Source: Candidatus Rokuibacteriota bacterium (GTDB taxonomy: Bacteria; Methylomirabilota; Methylomirabilia; Rokubacteriales; CSP1-6). Taken from it: a DNA stretch of 64,000 nucleotides. The stretch is from positions 1 to 64,000 of the forward strand of contig JAUSJX010000152.1 in the NCBI GenBank assembly GCA_030647435.1, in the 5' to 3' direction. This document shows, piece by piece, positions 46,479-55,230 of this stretch. The translations under genes were made by a program, and so were the position numbers. How positions within the stretch are numbered: the stretch's first letter is position 1; every line of letters starts with the position of its first letter. The notes under the pieces are model-generated. The model was not told the origin of the DNA. It searched no databases and was given only the letters and a program-made list of their open reading frames with translations.

Positions 46479-46667
46479 CGTGATGCTCCCTCTCTCTCGG
46501 TGAAGCAAGAAGTCAGCGTAGCTCTCATTTGGCGATTGATGTTTATCAGCGTGCAGCGCCGCCGCATGGGGGCGCGACGGTAACTGATGCACGGCCGCCG
46601 GGAAGTGGCCGAGGCATCGGATGCCAGAAACCCCGCTTGCGACGGTATGGGGTCGTCCTTTTCAGCT

Positions 46668-46695
46668 ATTATAAGACACCACTCAAGCATGACAG
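46668..46695 (-). promoter_or_regulatory. sigma-70-like promoter candidate for the leftward operon
   Basis: On the minus strand, TATAAT (46668-46673, perfect consensus) is preceded by a 16-base spacer and CTGTCA (46690-46695; four of six matches to TTGACA). It reads toward the aldolase/flavoprotein/MaoC/CoA-transferase genes. A similar CTTATAATAG occurs at 42648-42657 on the other strand without an obvious target. Confidence 0.45.
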
Positions 46696-46921
46696 ATCAC
46701 AGGACCTCGAAAATCTTCATCGATTCAAGCCCACGCTAGTACAGCATGAGAGGCCTTGTCAAGGAGGCGTGGAAACAAACTGAGATTCGGAGTAGGTCCG
46801 CGGGCGAGACCAACGGGCTAGGCGCCAGGCAGCAAGAAGGCTGTAGGACCCTATAATTCCTATGGGCCAGGGCCTCGACGCGGGGCCGGGTAGCCGCGGG
46901 GCCTCGTAGAGAATCGGTCTG

Positions 46922-47063
46922 GCATGGTGGCCGTCAGGATAGCATGCGCGCCCGCCGCCGGCGGCTGCTCAGCGAGCGCGGCGATCATCAGGGGCACGTG
47001 GTACTCGCGCGCGAGCTCAGTGGCCAGGCCCACGTCCTTGCGCAGGGGCTTGAGCGCGAAGCT
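46922..47063 (-). pseudogene. beta-hydroxyacid dehydrogenase (HIBADH-like) C-terminal fragment
   Basis: On the minus strand the reading SFALKPLRKDVGLATELARE followed by VPLMIAALAEQ matches the C-terminal helical domain of 3-hydroxyisobutyrate-dehydrogenase-like proteins (Lys of the KDxxLA helix present). Only about 47 residues remain, with no N-terminal Rossmann domain. It is the only recognisable coding trace in 46479-47115. Confidence 0.55.
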
Positions 47064-47115
47064 GCCGTGCCGCGGGTGGGGCCGTCCTCATCGCAGCCAC
47101 GCCTGAGACCCGGAT

Positions 47116-47655
47116 TCAGGTCCCATTCTTGCCGTTCGAGGGCAGCACCCGGCGCGCGCGGCGGGATCCGGGCGCCGCGAGTGGACGGCGCGGGGTGGCT
47201 GGTAGGCGGAACTCGATGGTGCGCTTGACGACGTCGACGATGTTCGCCGTCGTCGTCCGCACGATCCCGGGAATCCCGGCGAGCCGGCGCGTCATGAAGT
47301 CCACGAGCTCGTGGTTCGAACGGAACACAGCAGCGGCGAAGACGTTGTAGTTGCCGGTGGTGACACCCACGAAATAGATCTCTGGCACGGCGGCGAGACG
47401 GTTCGCGACGGACCGGATCTTCGGGATTTGCGCCTCGATCTCGAGGATGACCCAGATCTGAAACCCGAGCCGGAGCGGGTTGGTCATGGCCACGAACTCG
47501 ATGAGGCCATGCCGGAGGAGCGCATTGAGACGATGGCGCACCGTCGACTCCGGCATGCGGAGCCGCCCGGCGAGCTTCGCCACGGAGCTCCGTGCGTCAT
47601 CCTGCAGGCAACGGATTATCTGGATGTCGGTGTCTGACACCTGGAGGCTGTCCAC
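47116..47655 (-). CDS. Lrp/AsnC-family transcriptional regulator
   Basis: Protein of 179 residues from a GTG at 47655, with AGGAGGGG upstream on this strand. The N-terminal AsnC helix-turn-helix runs DTDIQIIRCLQDDARSSVAK to MPESTVRHRLNALLRHGLI. The C-terminal RAM ligand-binding domain has IYFVGVTTGNYNVFAAAVF and a basic tail. Such regulators form octamers that sense amino acids or other small molecules. It is divergent from the GH105/ABC/CoA operon, whose 227-base control region contains symmetric sites, so it probably regulates that operon. Confidence 0.88.
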   Translation of the reverse strand: MDSLQVSDTDIQIIRCLQDDARSSVAKLAGRLRMPESTVRHRLNALLRHGLIEFVAMTNPLRLGFQIWVILEIEAQIPKIRSVANRLAAVPEIYFVGVTTGNYNVFAAAVFRSNHELVDFMTRRLAGIPGIVRTTTANIVDVVKRTIEFRLPATPRRPLAAPGSRRARRVLPSNGKNGT

Positions 47656-47703
47656 GCGGTTCCCCTCCTTGTTGAACGCCGTAATATGGCTGACACCACA
47701 AAA

Positions 47704-47777
47704 AATCAGCGTCTCATTGCTGATTCAACAATATCACGCCACCACAATGGTGGAACCAGCCAAAATATGGCTTGACA
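47704..47777. promoter_or_regulatory. operator-like inverted repeats in the divergent control region
   Basis: Two perfect inverted repeats stand out in this AT-rich stretch: AATCAGC/GCTGATT (47704-47710/47719-47725) and CCACCA/TGGTGG (47739-47744/47748-47753). A TTGACA box at 47772-47777 overlaps the palindrome TGACATGTCA. Related ATATGGCT-TGACA units occur about 80 bases apart. These are plausible binding sites for the divergent Lrp/AsnC protein. A clear -10 box was not found. Confidence 0.5.
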
Positions 47778-47882
47778 TGTCAGGATGTCTGCCGGCATGG
47801 TGTACGCGCGAAGGTCCCTGCGGCAGGGAGGGACCGGGGCGCGGTGACCCGATCAGCGCTGTGTCGCGATTAGGAGGAACCG

Positions 47883-48932
47883 ATGCGGGCCGACGAGTTG
47901 GACGGCGTCGTCAAGCGAGTCATCCGCTACACCATCACGCACCCGTACGAGCGCGACTGCTGGGAGAAGGCGCCGGCGATCACTGGGGTCCTCGCATCGG
48001 AAGACTCCGATTCGATCGCCGCTGTCGGTCGGTGGATCGACCGGGCCGTCGACACGCAGACGTCTGAAGGGCACCTCAGCTACAGCGACCGGCTCGAGCT
48101 GAGCGTCGGCCACGTGGCGACGTTCACGCCAACGGCGCCGCTCTCGAGCAGCCTGGGCTATCCGCTGCTCGCGTTCTACGAGCGCACGAAGGAGCCTCGC
48201 TACCTCACGGCCGCCCAGCGCCAGGCGGACGCGTTGCTCAGGACGCCACGCACAAGTGACGGCGGTTTCTGGGCGCGGAAGGAGGGGCCCGAGCTCTGGA
48301 TCGACTTCATCTACATGATGTGCCCCTTCTTGGCGCGCCTGGGCCGCATCACGGGCAGCGCCAAGTACATCGACGAGGCCTTCACGCAGTTCGAGGTCCA
48401 CGTCAAACACCTCGTGGACCCCTACAAGCATCTCGCCCGCCACGCGTGGCGGGAAGTGCCCGACTCGTACCCCCAGTCCACGCTCTGGGCGCGCGGCAAC
48501 GGCTGGCTCATCGCGACCGTCGTCGATCTCCTGGATCTCGTCCCCGAGCATACGCGGGCGAAGGCCGCGTCGGAGGTGGGGCAGAGGGCGCTGGCGGCGA
48601 TGCGGTCGCGCCAGGACAGCTCGGGCTATCTTCGCCACATCCTCGACGACCCCGACTCGAAGGTCGAAGCCTCGGCGAGCCTGATGTACGCCTACGCGGT
48701 TGGACGGGGCGTCAGGCAGAAAGTGGTCGACGCGGACTACATCCCGTCGGCCCTCCGCGCGTTCGAAGTGGTCGCTGGCTCCGTCGACGAGGATGGCGCC
48801 GTGCCCGGAGTTGCCGTGCCGCCGGGTGGGCCCGGCGTGCCGTTTGGTACCACGCTTTTCGGACAGGGTTTCTTCCTGCAGGCGGCGGCTGTGCTCCGCG
48901 AACATCTCGTGGCCGCGCCGCAACGCCGCTGA
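47883..48932 (+). CDS. GH88/GH105-like unsaturated glucuronyl/galacturonyl hydrolase
   Basis: Protein of 349 residues with AGGAGGAA before ATG 47883. It shows the (alpha/alpha)6-barrel features of family GH105: LWIDFIYMMCPFLARLG, the DPYKHLARHAWRE segment and STLWARGNGWLIATVVDLL. No signal peptide is seen, so it acts in the cytoplasm on small unsaturated uronic-acid disaccharides, as YteR-like enzymes do. Linkage to a Liv-type importer and CoA genes is unusual for such an enzyme. The reaction is inferred from fold only. Confidence 0.82.
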   Translation: MRADELDGVVKRVIRYTITHPYERDCWEKAPAITGVLASEDSDSIAAVGRWIDRAVDTQTSEGHLSYSDRLELSVGHVATFTPTAPLSSSLGYPLLAFYERTKEPRYLTAAQRQADALLRTPRTSDGGFWARKEGPELWIDFIYMMCPFLARLGRITGSAKYIDEAFTQFEVHVKHLVDPYKHLARHAWREVPDSYPQSTLWARGNGWLIATVVDLLDLVPEHTRAKAASEVGQRALAAMRSRQDSSGYLRHILDDPDSKVEASASLMYAYAVGRGVRQKVVDADYIPSALRAFEVVAGSVDEDGAVPGVAVPPGGPGVPFGTTLFGQGFFLQAAAVLREHLVAAPQRR

Positions 48933-48957
48933 CACCGGCGGTCGCAGAGCCACTCCG

Positions 48958-49815
48958 ATGGATCTGATCCTTGAGTTCATCATCGCCGGCGTCTTCCTCG
49001 GTGGCATCTATGCGCTGATGGCTGTGCCGATGAGTGTCGTCTGGCTCACCACGGACGTCATCGATGTCTCGACGGGGGCGTATGCCGTGACGGCCGGGAT
49101 GATCGCGGCCATGCTCGGACTACCGCTCGGGGCGGTCGTTGGTATCCTTGCCGCTGCAGGCTTGGGGCTTATCGTCGGGACGACGTTCGTCGGGTTCCAT
49201 GCCCTGCGGCCCCAAAAGGACGCGATCCTGATCGTGCTTGCCACGTTCGGCTTCCTGATCGTCATCGAGTCGGCGCTCCTGACCGTGGCGGGTAGCGACA
49301 GCCGCTTCCTGCCCCGTATCGAGGGCAGCTGGAAGCTCGGCAGCGGCGTGATCCCCTACCAGGGCGCCTTCAACCTGGCCGTCAGCCTCATCCTCATGGC
49401 GAGCCTGGCCGTGCTCCTCAAGTACACGCCGTTGGGCCTGCAGATGCGGGCCTGCGCGATCTCCGACCGGGCGGCTGGGTTGGTGGGGATCGCCGTGCGA
49501 CGCACTCAGCTGTTCACATTCGTCGTCGGTGCGACGACCGCCGGCGTGGCGGGGGTCCTCGCCGTCATGACCGTCGGGCTCGCCTACTTCTCAACCTTCG
49601 CCTTCACGACCATCGCGTTCAGCGCGGCCGTCGTCCTGGGTCGCAAGGGGCCGGCGGCAGCCTTTGCCGGAAGCATGCTGCTCGGCGTGGTGGAGGCGAT
49701 CAGTCAAGCGTACCTGCCCAGCGGTTGGGCGGCCGCGGTGCCGTCGGCGCTCATCGTCATCGTGCTGGCCAGTGGCCGGATGCCGAGCGCGGCGTTCACG
49801 GGCTTACGGCCGTGA
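48958..49815 (+). CDS. branched-chain amino acid-type ABC permease, LivH type
   Basis: Protein of 285 residues from ATG 48958, with eight or so membrane segments. Typical LivH motifs are GGIYALMAVPMSVVW, DVSTGAYAVTAGMI and MRACAISDRAAGLVGIAVRR in the ATPase-contact loop. Its stop overlaps the LivM-type start (GTGA). It forms the channel of a HAAT-family importer for amino acids or other small carboxylates. Confidence 0.92.
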   Translation: MDLILEFIIAGVFLGGIYALMAVPMSVVWLTTDVIDVSTGAYAVTAGMIAAMLGLPLGAVVGILAAAGLGLIVGTTFVGFHALRPQKDAILIVLATFGFLIVIESALLTVAGSDSRFLPRIEGSWKLGSGVIPYQGAFNLAVSLILMASLAVLLKYTPLGLQMRACAISDRAAGLVGIAVRRTQLFTFVVGATTAGVAGVLAVMTVGLAYFSTFAFTTIAFSAAVVLGRKGPAAAFAGSMLLGVVEAISQAYLPSGWAAAVPSALIVIVLASGRMPSAAFTGLRP

Positions 49816-50837
49816 TCCACGATAGCGGCCCCCGTGGCTTCCTTCGGCGGCATCGCTCGGCGCTGGCCCTCGTGGTTGGCGTTATGCTCGTCACCGTCCT
49901 CGCGCAGGCTCGACCTTCTCTGTACAGCACGTCGGCGACGGTCGGGATCCTCGCCCTGATCGCCTTGCCGCTCGGCCTCATGTACGGACAGGGCGGCACT
50001 ATCTCCATCGCCCAGGGAACGTTTGCGGCCATGGGCGGATACACGAGCGCGATCTTGGCCAGCCACTTCGGGTGGTCACCACTCACATCGGTGTTCCCCG
50101 CCATCTTGATGCCGGCCGCCTTCGCGTTTGCCATCGCCCGGCCGATCCTTCGACTACCCGAACTGTCGCTGGCACTCGCAACACTGGCCCTCAATACGGT
50201 GTTCCTGGTCGGCGTGGAGCGGGGCGGGTGGCTCACCGGCGAGTATGTCGGACTGTCTGGCATCCCGCGGCTCCCCGGCATCGAGACGTCGCGGTTCTGG
50301 TCACACGTCGCGATCTGGCTGCTGGTACTCATCGCCGTCGTCCTCTACAGCACCTTCCTCGGTACGGCTCGGGGGCGCGCGCTCAACACCGTGAGAGTTG
50401 ACCGCATCTTGGCCGAGTCCATGGGCGTGAGTGTCGCAATGGACCTGGCGATTCTCTTTGCCGTCACTGCCGGCGTGGCCGGACTGGCCGGATGGTTCTA
50501 CGTCCATTACGTCGGCTACGTCGCGCCGGACTCGCTCGGCATCCACGTATCAGCGAACGCCCTCTTCATGGTGGTCATCGGTGGTCGCAAGACCGTACTC
50601 GGGCCCGTCGTGGGCGCTGCCATTTTCATTCTGGCCAGCGACTTTCTGCCGGGCACTGAGACGCAAGGCATCTTTTTCGGTGCCATCCTCGTGCTCGTCC
50701 TGCTCCTCTTCCCCGACGGCCTGCTGTCACTCCGTTTCCGGCGCAACGGGCCGAGGGGGCTGGCGCCGGCCCCACTGACTGTCGGTGGAGCCGACAATCA
50801 GGCATCGGACACGGTCAGGAGCGGGAGATGGCGCTGA
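49812..50837 (+). CDS. branched-chain amino acid-type ABC permease, LivM type
   Basis: Protein of 341 residues from GTG 49812, chosen for its overlap with the LivH-type stop; the open frame begins earlier at 49725. LivM features are MYGQGGTISIAQGTFAAMGGY and the conserved GGRKTVLGPVVGAAIF near the end. Its end overlaps the LivG-type start by ten bases. It pairs with the LivH-type permease. Confidence 0.92.
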   Translation: MIHDSGPRGFLRRHRSALALVVGVMLVTVLAQARPSLYSTSATVGILALIALPLGLMYGQGGTISIAQGTFAAMGGYTSAILASHFGWSPLTSVFPAILMPAAFAFAIARPILRLPELSLALATLALNTVFLVGVERGGWLTGEYVGLSGIPRLPGIETSRFWSHVAIWLLVLIAVVLYSTFLGTARGRALNTVRVDRILAESMGVSVAMDLAILFAVTAGVAGLAGWFYVHYVGYVAPDSLGIHVSANALFMVVIGGRKTVLGPVVGAAIFILASDFLPGTETQGIFFGAILVLVLLLFPDGLLSLRFRRNGPRGLAPAPLTVGGADNQASDTVRSGRWR

Positions 50838-51592
50838 CTGTCGACCGAGTCGGAGTGCAATTCGGCGGGCTGCGAGCGCTCGAGGACGTCGAGATCAGCG
50901 TCGAGGCAGGCCGGATCGTCGGCCTGGTTGGGCCCAACGGTGCAGGCAAGACAACCCTATTCAACTCCATCACGGGCATCCTCCGCCCGCAGGACGGCCG
51001 GGTCTTCATTGACGGGGAGGACATCTCCGATCTGCGGCCCGACCAGCGGGTACGCCTTGGCATCGGCCGCACCTTCCAGACCCCGCGCCTCGATCTCGAT
51101 GCCAGCGCCCTCGATGCTGTCCTCGTCGGTTTCTACCCGACGATCCGGCAGGGCTTCGTCGGTGCCTTTCTGGGCTTACCCGAGGTCCGGCAGCAGGAGG
51201 CGCGTATACGGACCCAAGCCAGGCACCTGATCGAGGAGTTCGAGCTGGTGGCCGACCCGCATGTGCGCGCGGGGGAGTTGTCTCTGGCTCGGCTACGGCT
51301 TCTGGAAGTGGCGCGCGCGCTCGCCGGCAACCCCAAGTATCTGCTCCTTGACGAACCGGCAGCCGGGCTTGACGATCACGACCGGCTGCTGCTTGCGGCG
51401 GCCATTCGAGCTGCCGCGAAGCGAGGCATCGGCGTGCTCTTGGTCGAGCATAACGTCCCGTTTGTGGCCGATCTTGGCGAAGAGCTGATCGCGCTGGTCA
51501 ACGGGCGGGTGATCGCAAGTGGCCGGCCCTCCGTCGTGGTCGCTGATGAACGCGTCATCGCTGCTTACCTGGGAGCGCACAGCGTTGCCTGA
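50828..51592 (+). CDS. branched-chain amino acid-type ABC ATPase, LivG type
   Basis: Protein of 254 residues with a GGAG-containing stretch before ATG 50828. Walker A is GPNGAGKTTLFNS and Walker B is YLLLDEPAAGLD. The signature region reads ELSLARLRLLEVARAL, where family members usually have LSYGxxR or LSGGxxR, so the small residues contacting ATP are replaced. The switch His is in VEHNV. It should drive transport with the LivF-type ATPase. The altered signature may lower its own turnover. Confidence 0.9.
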   Translation: MALTVDRVGVQFGGLRALEDVEISVEAGRIVGLVGPNGAGKTTLFNSITGILRPQDGRVFIDGEDISDLRPDQRVRLGIGRTFQTPRLDLDASALDAVLVGFYPTIRQGFVGAFLGLPEVRQQEARIRTQARHLIEEFELVADPHVRAGELSLARLRLLEVARALAGNPKYLLLDEPAAGLDDHDRLLLAAAIRAAAKRGIGVLLVEHNVPFVADLGEELIALVNGRVIASGRPSVVVADERVIAAYLGAHSVA

Positions 51593-52355
51593 ACCCGCGA
51601 TCGAATCGCCCCCCGTGTCGGAGTCGAACTTGCGGTGCGAGAACATCACGGCGCAGTACGGGCCGCTTATCGTCTGCCGACGCATCAGCATCACGGTCAA
51701 CCCCGGCGAAATCGTCGCCCTCATCGGACCCAACGGTGCCGGGAAGACGAGTTTCCTGCACTCCATCGGCGGGGTGATCAACGGCACAGGGGACGTCTAC
51801 CTCGGCCCCCGGCGCTTGACCGGCAAGCCCGCCTATCAGCGGGCGCGCATCGGCTTGGCGACCGTCCCCGACAATCGCGGCCTTTTCCCGACCCTGACCG
51901 TGGCGGAGAACATCCGGCTGGGCGCTCGCCTGTCGCCCGAGGCCCAGCGGGCGGCAGCGATCGAAGAGGCGCTCGAGCTCTTCCCGATCCTCCGCGAGCG
52001 ATGGCGCATGGCGGCCGGCTCGATGAGCGGGGGCGAACAGCAGATGCTCGCGATCGCCAAGGGCCTCGTGGGGCGCCCGTTGGCTTTGCTGCTCGACGAG
52101 CCCGCACAGGGCCTCGCGCCGAAGGTGGTGGAGGCGCTGGCATCCGTGCTGCTCGGGCTGCGCGCCGGCCGGCTGCCAGTGCTTCTCGTCGAGCAAAACC
52201 ACACGCTGGTCGAGCAGGTTGCCGACCGCTTCGTGCTGATCGTGGCGGGCCAGACGGCGCTGGAGGGTGGCCGTGAGGCGCTTCGGGACCGGGAACGGAT
52301 CGGCAAGACGTACCTCACCCGCAGCAGGGGCCCAGAGGCCCCGGAAAAGGAGTAG
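51585..52355 (+). CDS. branched-chain amino acid-type ABC ATPase, LivF type
   Basis: Protein of about 256 residues. TTG 51585, overlapping the previous stop by eight bases and preceded by GGGAG, is my preferred start; GTG 51615 is the alternative and begins nearer to the conserved region. Walker A is GPNGAGKTSFLHS, the signature is a normal MSGGEQQMLAIAKGL, and Walker B is LLLDEPAQGLAP. It is the partner of the LivG-type ATPase. Confidence 0.9.
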   Translation: MPEPAIESPPVSESNLRCENITAQYGPLIVCRRISITVNPGEIVALIGPNGAGKTSFLHSIGGVINGTGDVYLGPRRLTGKPAYQRARIGLATVPDNRGLFPTLTVAENIRLGARLSPEAQRAAAIEEALELFPILRERWRMAAGSMSGGEQQMLAIAKGLVGRPLALLLDEPAQGLAPKVVEALASVLLGLRAGRLPVLLVEQNHTLVEQVADRFVLIVAGQTALEGGREALRDRERIGKTYLTRSRGPEAPEKE

Positions 52356-52357
52356 TC

Positions 52358-53506
52358 ATGACGAACACTGTTCGCACGCTCCTGGCCGTGACGACGGCCC
52401 TCCTCGTGACGGCTGCTGTCGTAGCGCCGACGCAGCCGGTCGCCGCCGCGGCGGAGCCACTGAAGATCGGAGTGCTCATCGCCCTGTCGGGGCCGGCCGC
52501 CGCGTACGGCTCCGAAGAGCGCCGCGCTATCGAGGCGGTTGCGAAGCGCGTCAATGCTGCAGGCGGCATCAAGGGCCGGCCCATCCAGTTGATCGTTCGT
52601 GACACGAAGACGAACCCCACCGAGGCTGCGCGGCTGGCCAACCAGGTCATTCTCGACGACCGGGTGATCGCCATCATCGGGGCCACGACGGGCTCGGAAA
52701 CGCTTTCCTTCGCAGAGCTCGCGATGCGGGAGAAAGTGCCGGTCTTCCCGATGGTCGGTACGCAGTCGGTGACCGACCCCAACGAACCGTTCTCGAAGTG
52801 GGTGTTCCGGATGTCGGTGCCGATCGCCGTCGATTTGCCGGCCAGCCGCAGCCGGATGGTGGCTGATGGTCACAAGCGCGCGGCGATCTTCTCGGAAGAG
52901 GACGCCTACGGCAAGCAGGCCTCCGAGATGTTCGCTCAACTGTCGCATGACAAGGGCGACCTTCAGATCGTCGCGAACGTGTCGGCCCCCAAAGCCGCCA
53001 CCGACCTGACGGCTGTCGCCACGACGATCCGCAACGCGAAGCCGGATGCCATCTTCCTGGCCACGGCATCCACCGGCTCGGCGGGCGCCTTCCTGCGCAA
53101 GGTCCAGGAGGTCGGGCTGAACGTGCCGGTCTATGGACTGGCGGGCATCGTCCAGAGCCAGATCATCAAGAACGCCGGCAAGGCGGCGGAGAGCTTGATT
53201 GCCCCGGCGCTCGTGAACCCCGATGAGCCGGGCCCCCTCGCCGAGCTCTTCGCGCTGATGAAGGACCACGGGGGGGTGACGGGCTTCGGCGCTCTGCTGG
53301 GGGCCAACGCGATGGCCGGCGTGGTGGCGGCTCTGCAGAGCGGAGCGACCACCGGCGCGGCGCTGCGAGACGCGATGGAGAGCATCGGCCCCGTGAAAGG
53401 CTACGCGGCGGGTCCGATCCAGTTCTCCAAGACCGACCACGACGGCTGGGGCCCGGGGACGCTATTCTTCGTGACCATCCGTAACGGGACATTCAAGAAT
53501 CTCTAG
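52358..53506 (+). CDS. branched-chain amino acid-type ABC substrate-binding protein
   Basis: Protein of 382 residues, two bases after the LivF-type stop, with GGAG before the ATG. The signal peptide covers about residues 1-33 (VTTALLVTAAVVAPTQPVAAAA). The mature type I periplasmic fold begins LKIGVLIALSGPAAAYG and has NAAGGIKGRPIQLIVRDTK and VIAIIGATTGS. Ligands of this family include amino acids, aromatic acids and small carboxylates. It completes the importer. Confidence 0.93.
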   Translation: MTNTVRTLLAVTTALLVTAAVVAPTQPVAAAAEPLKIGVLIALSGPAAAYGSEERRAIEAVAKRVNAAGGIKGRPIQLIVRDTKTNPTEAARLANQVILDDRVIAIIGATTGSETLSFAELAMREKVPVFPMVGTQSVTDPNEPFSKWVFRMSVPIAVDLPASRSRMVADGHKRAAIFSEEDAYGKQASEMFAQLSHDKGDLQIVANVSAPKAATDLTAVATTIRNAKPDAIFLATASTGSAGAFLRKVQEVGLNVPVYGLAGIVQSQIIKNAGKAAESLIAPALVNPDEPGPLAELFALMKDHGGVTGFGALLGANAMAGVVAALQSGATTGAALRDAMESIGPVKGYAAGPIQFSKTDHDGWGPGTLFFVTIRNGTFKNL

Positions 53507-53527
53507 CCGCCGCCCATGACTGGCGGC
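53506..53527 (+). repeat. 6-bp GC hairpin after the binding-protein gene
   Basis: GCCGCC (53506-53511) pairs with GGCGGC (53522-53527) immediately after the stop codon of the binding-protein gene and 30 bases before the CoA-transferase start. No T-run is present, so read-through into the CoA genes is expected. It mirrors the hairpins after the other two complete binding-protein genes. Confidence 0.4.
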
Positions 53528-53556
53528 CGCGAACGATCCCGGAGAAAGCGAGCCAA

Positions 53557-54750
53557 GTGAGCACGTCGTCCCTTCCACTGAGCGGCATTAGGGTGATCGA
53601 TTTTACGCAGGTTGAGTTCGGCCCGTGTGCCACGCAGATTCTCGGTGATTTCGGCGCCGACGTCATCAAGGTTGAGCGGCCCGGCGTGGGTGACATCAGC
53701 CGCACCACCGATCCCTTCATCGCCGAGGCCCACGGCGAGAGCGCATACTTCATGAGCCTCAACCGCAATAAGAGGAGCATCGCGCTCGATCTTCGCAGGC
53801 CGTCGGCGATCGAGGCCGTCCGCCGGCTCATTCGCGGAGCCGATGTGTTCGTTCACAACTACCGGCCAGGCGTCGCGGAGCGGCTGGGACTCGGCTATGA
53901 GACGTTACGGCAGGACAACCCACGGTTGATCTACGCCTGCGGCTCCGGTTTTGGCGATTCGGGCCCGCTCATGCGCAAGGCCGGCCAGGACCTGCTCTCC
54001 CAGTCGCTGTCGGGCGCCGTCTCGCGAAACCCGGATGCGGACGGCCGCCCGCAGCTCTATCCCACGGCCCTCGGCGACTTCTCGGCGGGCATGATTCTCG
54101 CTCAGGGTATTCTCCTCGCGCTCTTTCACCGCGAGCGCACAGGCCAGGGGCAGAAACTGCACGTCTCGCTGCTCGACACGATGGTGGCGATGCAGATGCA
54201 AGAGGCGACCCAGTGGCTGTTGCGGAAGCGCGAGGTCAACTGGGTGACGCAGTACCTGATCGGAACGTTCCAGACGACCGACGGTGCGGTGACCGTCGTG
54301 GGTGTGTTTCGCCCCAACCCTCTTGCCGACATCTGCCGGGCTCTCGGCCTCGAAGACCTGTCAGCGCGTGCTGAGTTCGACGGCCTCGCGAATCAAATGC
54401 GGAACCGGCATCTGCTCTGGCCCCTGCTCGAGGCGGGCTTCGCGCGGCTCAGCACCGACGAGTGCCTGAAGCGGCTCGACGAGCAGGACGTGCTCTGTGC
54501 GCCAGTCCTGACGCTGGACGAGGCGCTCCGCCACCCGCAGCTGGAAGCAAACGGCACGCTCGTGGAGTTCACGCATCCGGTCCACGGAAAGGTCAAAACC
54601 GTCGGGAACCCTCTGCGGCTCTCGGCCGTCAAGACGATCGCGCTGCGGTCGGCACCGCTGCTCGGGGAGCAGACGGAGGAGATTCTGCGGGAAGCAGGAT
54701 ACCAGGATGAAGAGATCTTTGCGCTTCGAGCGGACGGGTCGCTCGGATAA
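53557..54750 (+). CDS. CaiB/BaiF family III CoA-transferase
   Basis: Protein of 397 residues from GTG 53557 with GGAGAAAG upstream. Motifs are GADVIKVERPGVGD, LNRNKRSIALDLRR, NYRPGVAERLGLGYE and catalytic-position Asp144 in KAGQDLLSQSLSG. It is 50 bases after the binding-protein gene and is followed closely by MaoC and crotonase genes. Import, CoA activation and beta-oxidation-like processing of one carboxylate seem to be combined here. Confidence 0.93.
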   Translation: MSTSSLPLSGIRVIDFTQVEFGPCATQILGDFGADVIKVERPGVGDISRTTDPFIAEAHGESAYFMSLNRNKRSIALDLRRPSAIEAVRRLIRGADVFVHNYRPGVAERLGLGYETLRQDNPRLIYACGSGFGDSGPLMRKAGQDLLSQSLSGAVSRNPDADGRPQLYPTALGDFSAGMILAQGILLALFHRERTGQGQKLHVSLLDTMVAMQMQEATQWLLRKREVNWVTQYLIGTFQTTDGAVTVVGVFRPNPLADICRALGLEDLSARAEFDGLANQMRNRHLLWPLLEAGFARLSTDECLKRLDEQDVLCAPVLTLDEALRHPQLEANGTLVEFTHPVHGKVKTVGNPLRLSAVKTIALRSAPLLGEQTEEILREAGYQDEEIFALRADGSLG

Positions 54751-54762
54751 GGGAGGCTGAAC

Positions 54763-55230
54763 ATGGTCGCGGAAAGCCCAGACAGTGTCCGCGCATCGAT
54801 CGACGACATCAAGGTCGGCGATGGCGTGACCCTCGAGAAGACGATCAGTGAGAGTGACGTGTACCTGTTCGCCGGCATCACCGGTGACTTCTCACCGAAC
54901 CATGTCAATGAGCGGTACATGCAGGCATCGGTATACGGCCGGCGTATTGCGCAAGGCGCCCTGATCGTCGGCTTCACCTCTGCCGCGGCCGCCATGTTCG
55001 GCATTAAGCACAAGATCGACGGCGTGGCCGCCGGCTACGACCGCCTTCGCTTCGTCAAGCCGGTATTCTTCGGCGACACGATCCGCGTGATCTACGAGAT
55101 CGTCCGCATCGATCGCGAACGCCAGCGGACACACGCAAGCCTCAAGGTGCTGAACCAGAACGGCGAGGTGGTCCTCGTGGGCGACCATCTGATCAAGTTC
55201 CTGCCGTACGGTGCCGGCGTGCAGTCATGA
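54763..55230 (+). CDS. MaoC-family dehydratase, single hotdog
   Basis: Protein of 155 residues with GGGAGG before the ATG. The hydratase motif is FAGITGDFSPNHVN, which keeps the catalytic Asp and His, then YGRRIAQGAL. Its stop overlaps the crotonase start (ATGA). Together they could hydrate successive or alternative enoyl-CoA intermediates. Confidence 0.91.
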   Translation: MVAESPDSVRASIDDIKVGDGVTLEKTISESDVYLFAGITGDFSPNHVNERYMQASVYGRRIAQGALIVGFTSAAAAMFGIKHKIDGVAAGYDRLRFVKPVFFGDTIRVIYEIVRIDRERQRTHASLKVLNQNGEVVLVGDHLIKFLPYGAGVQS

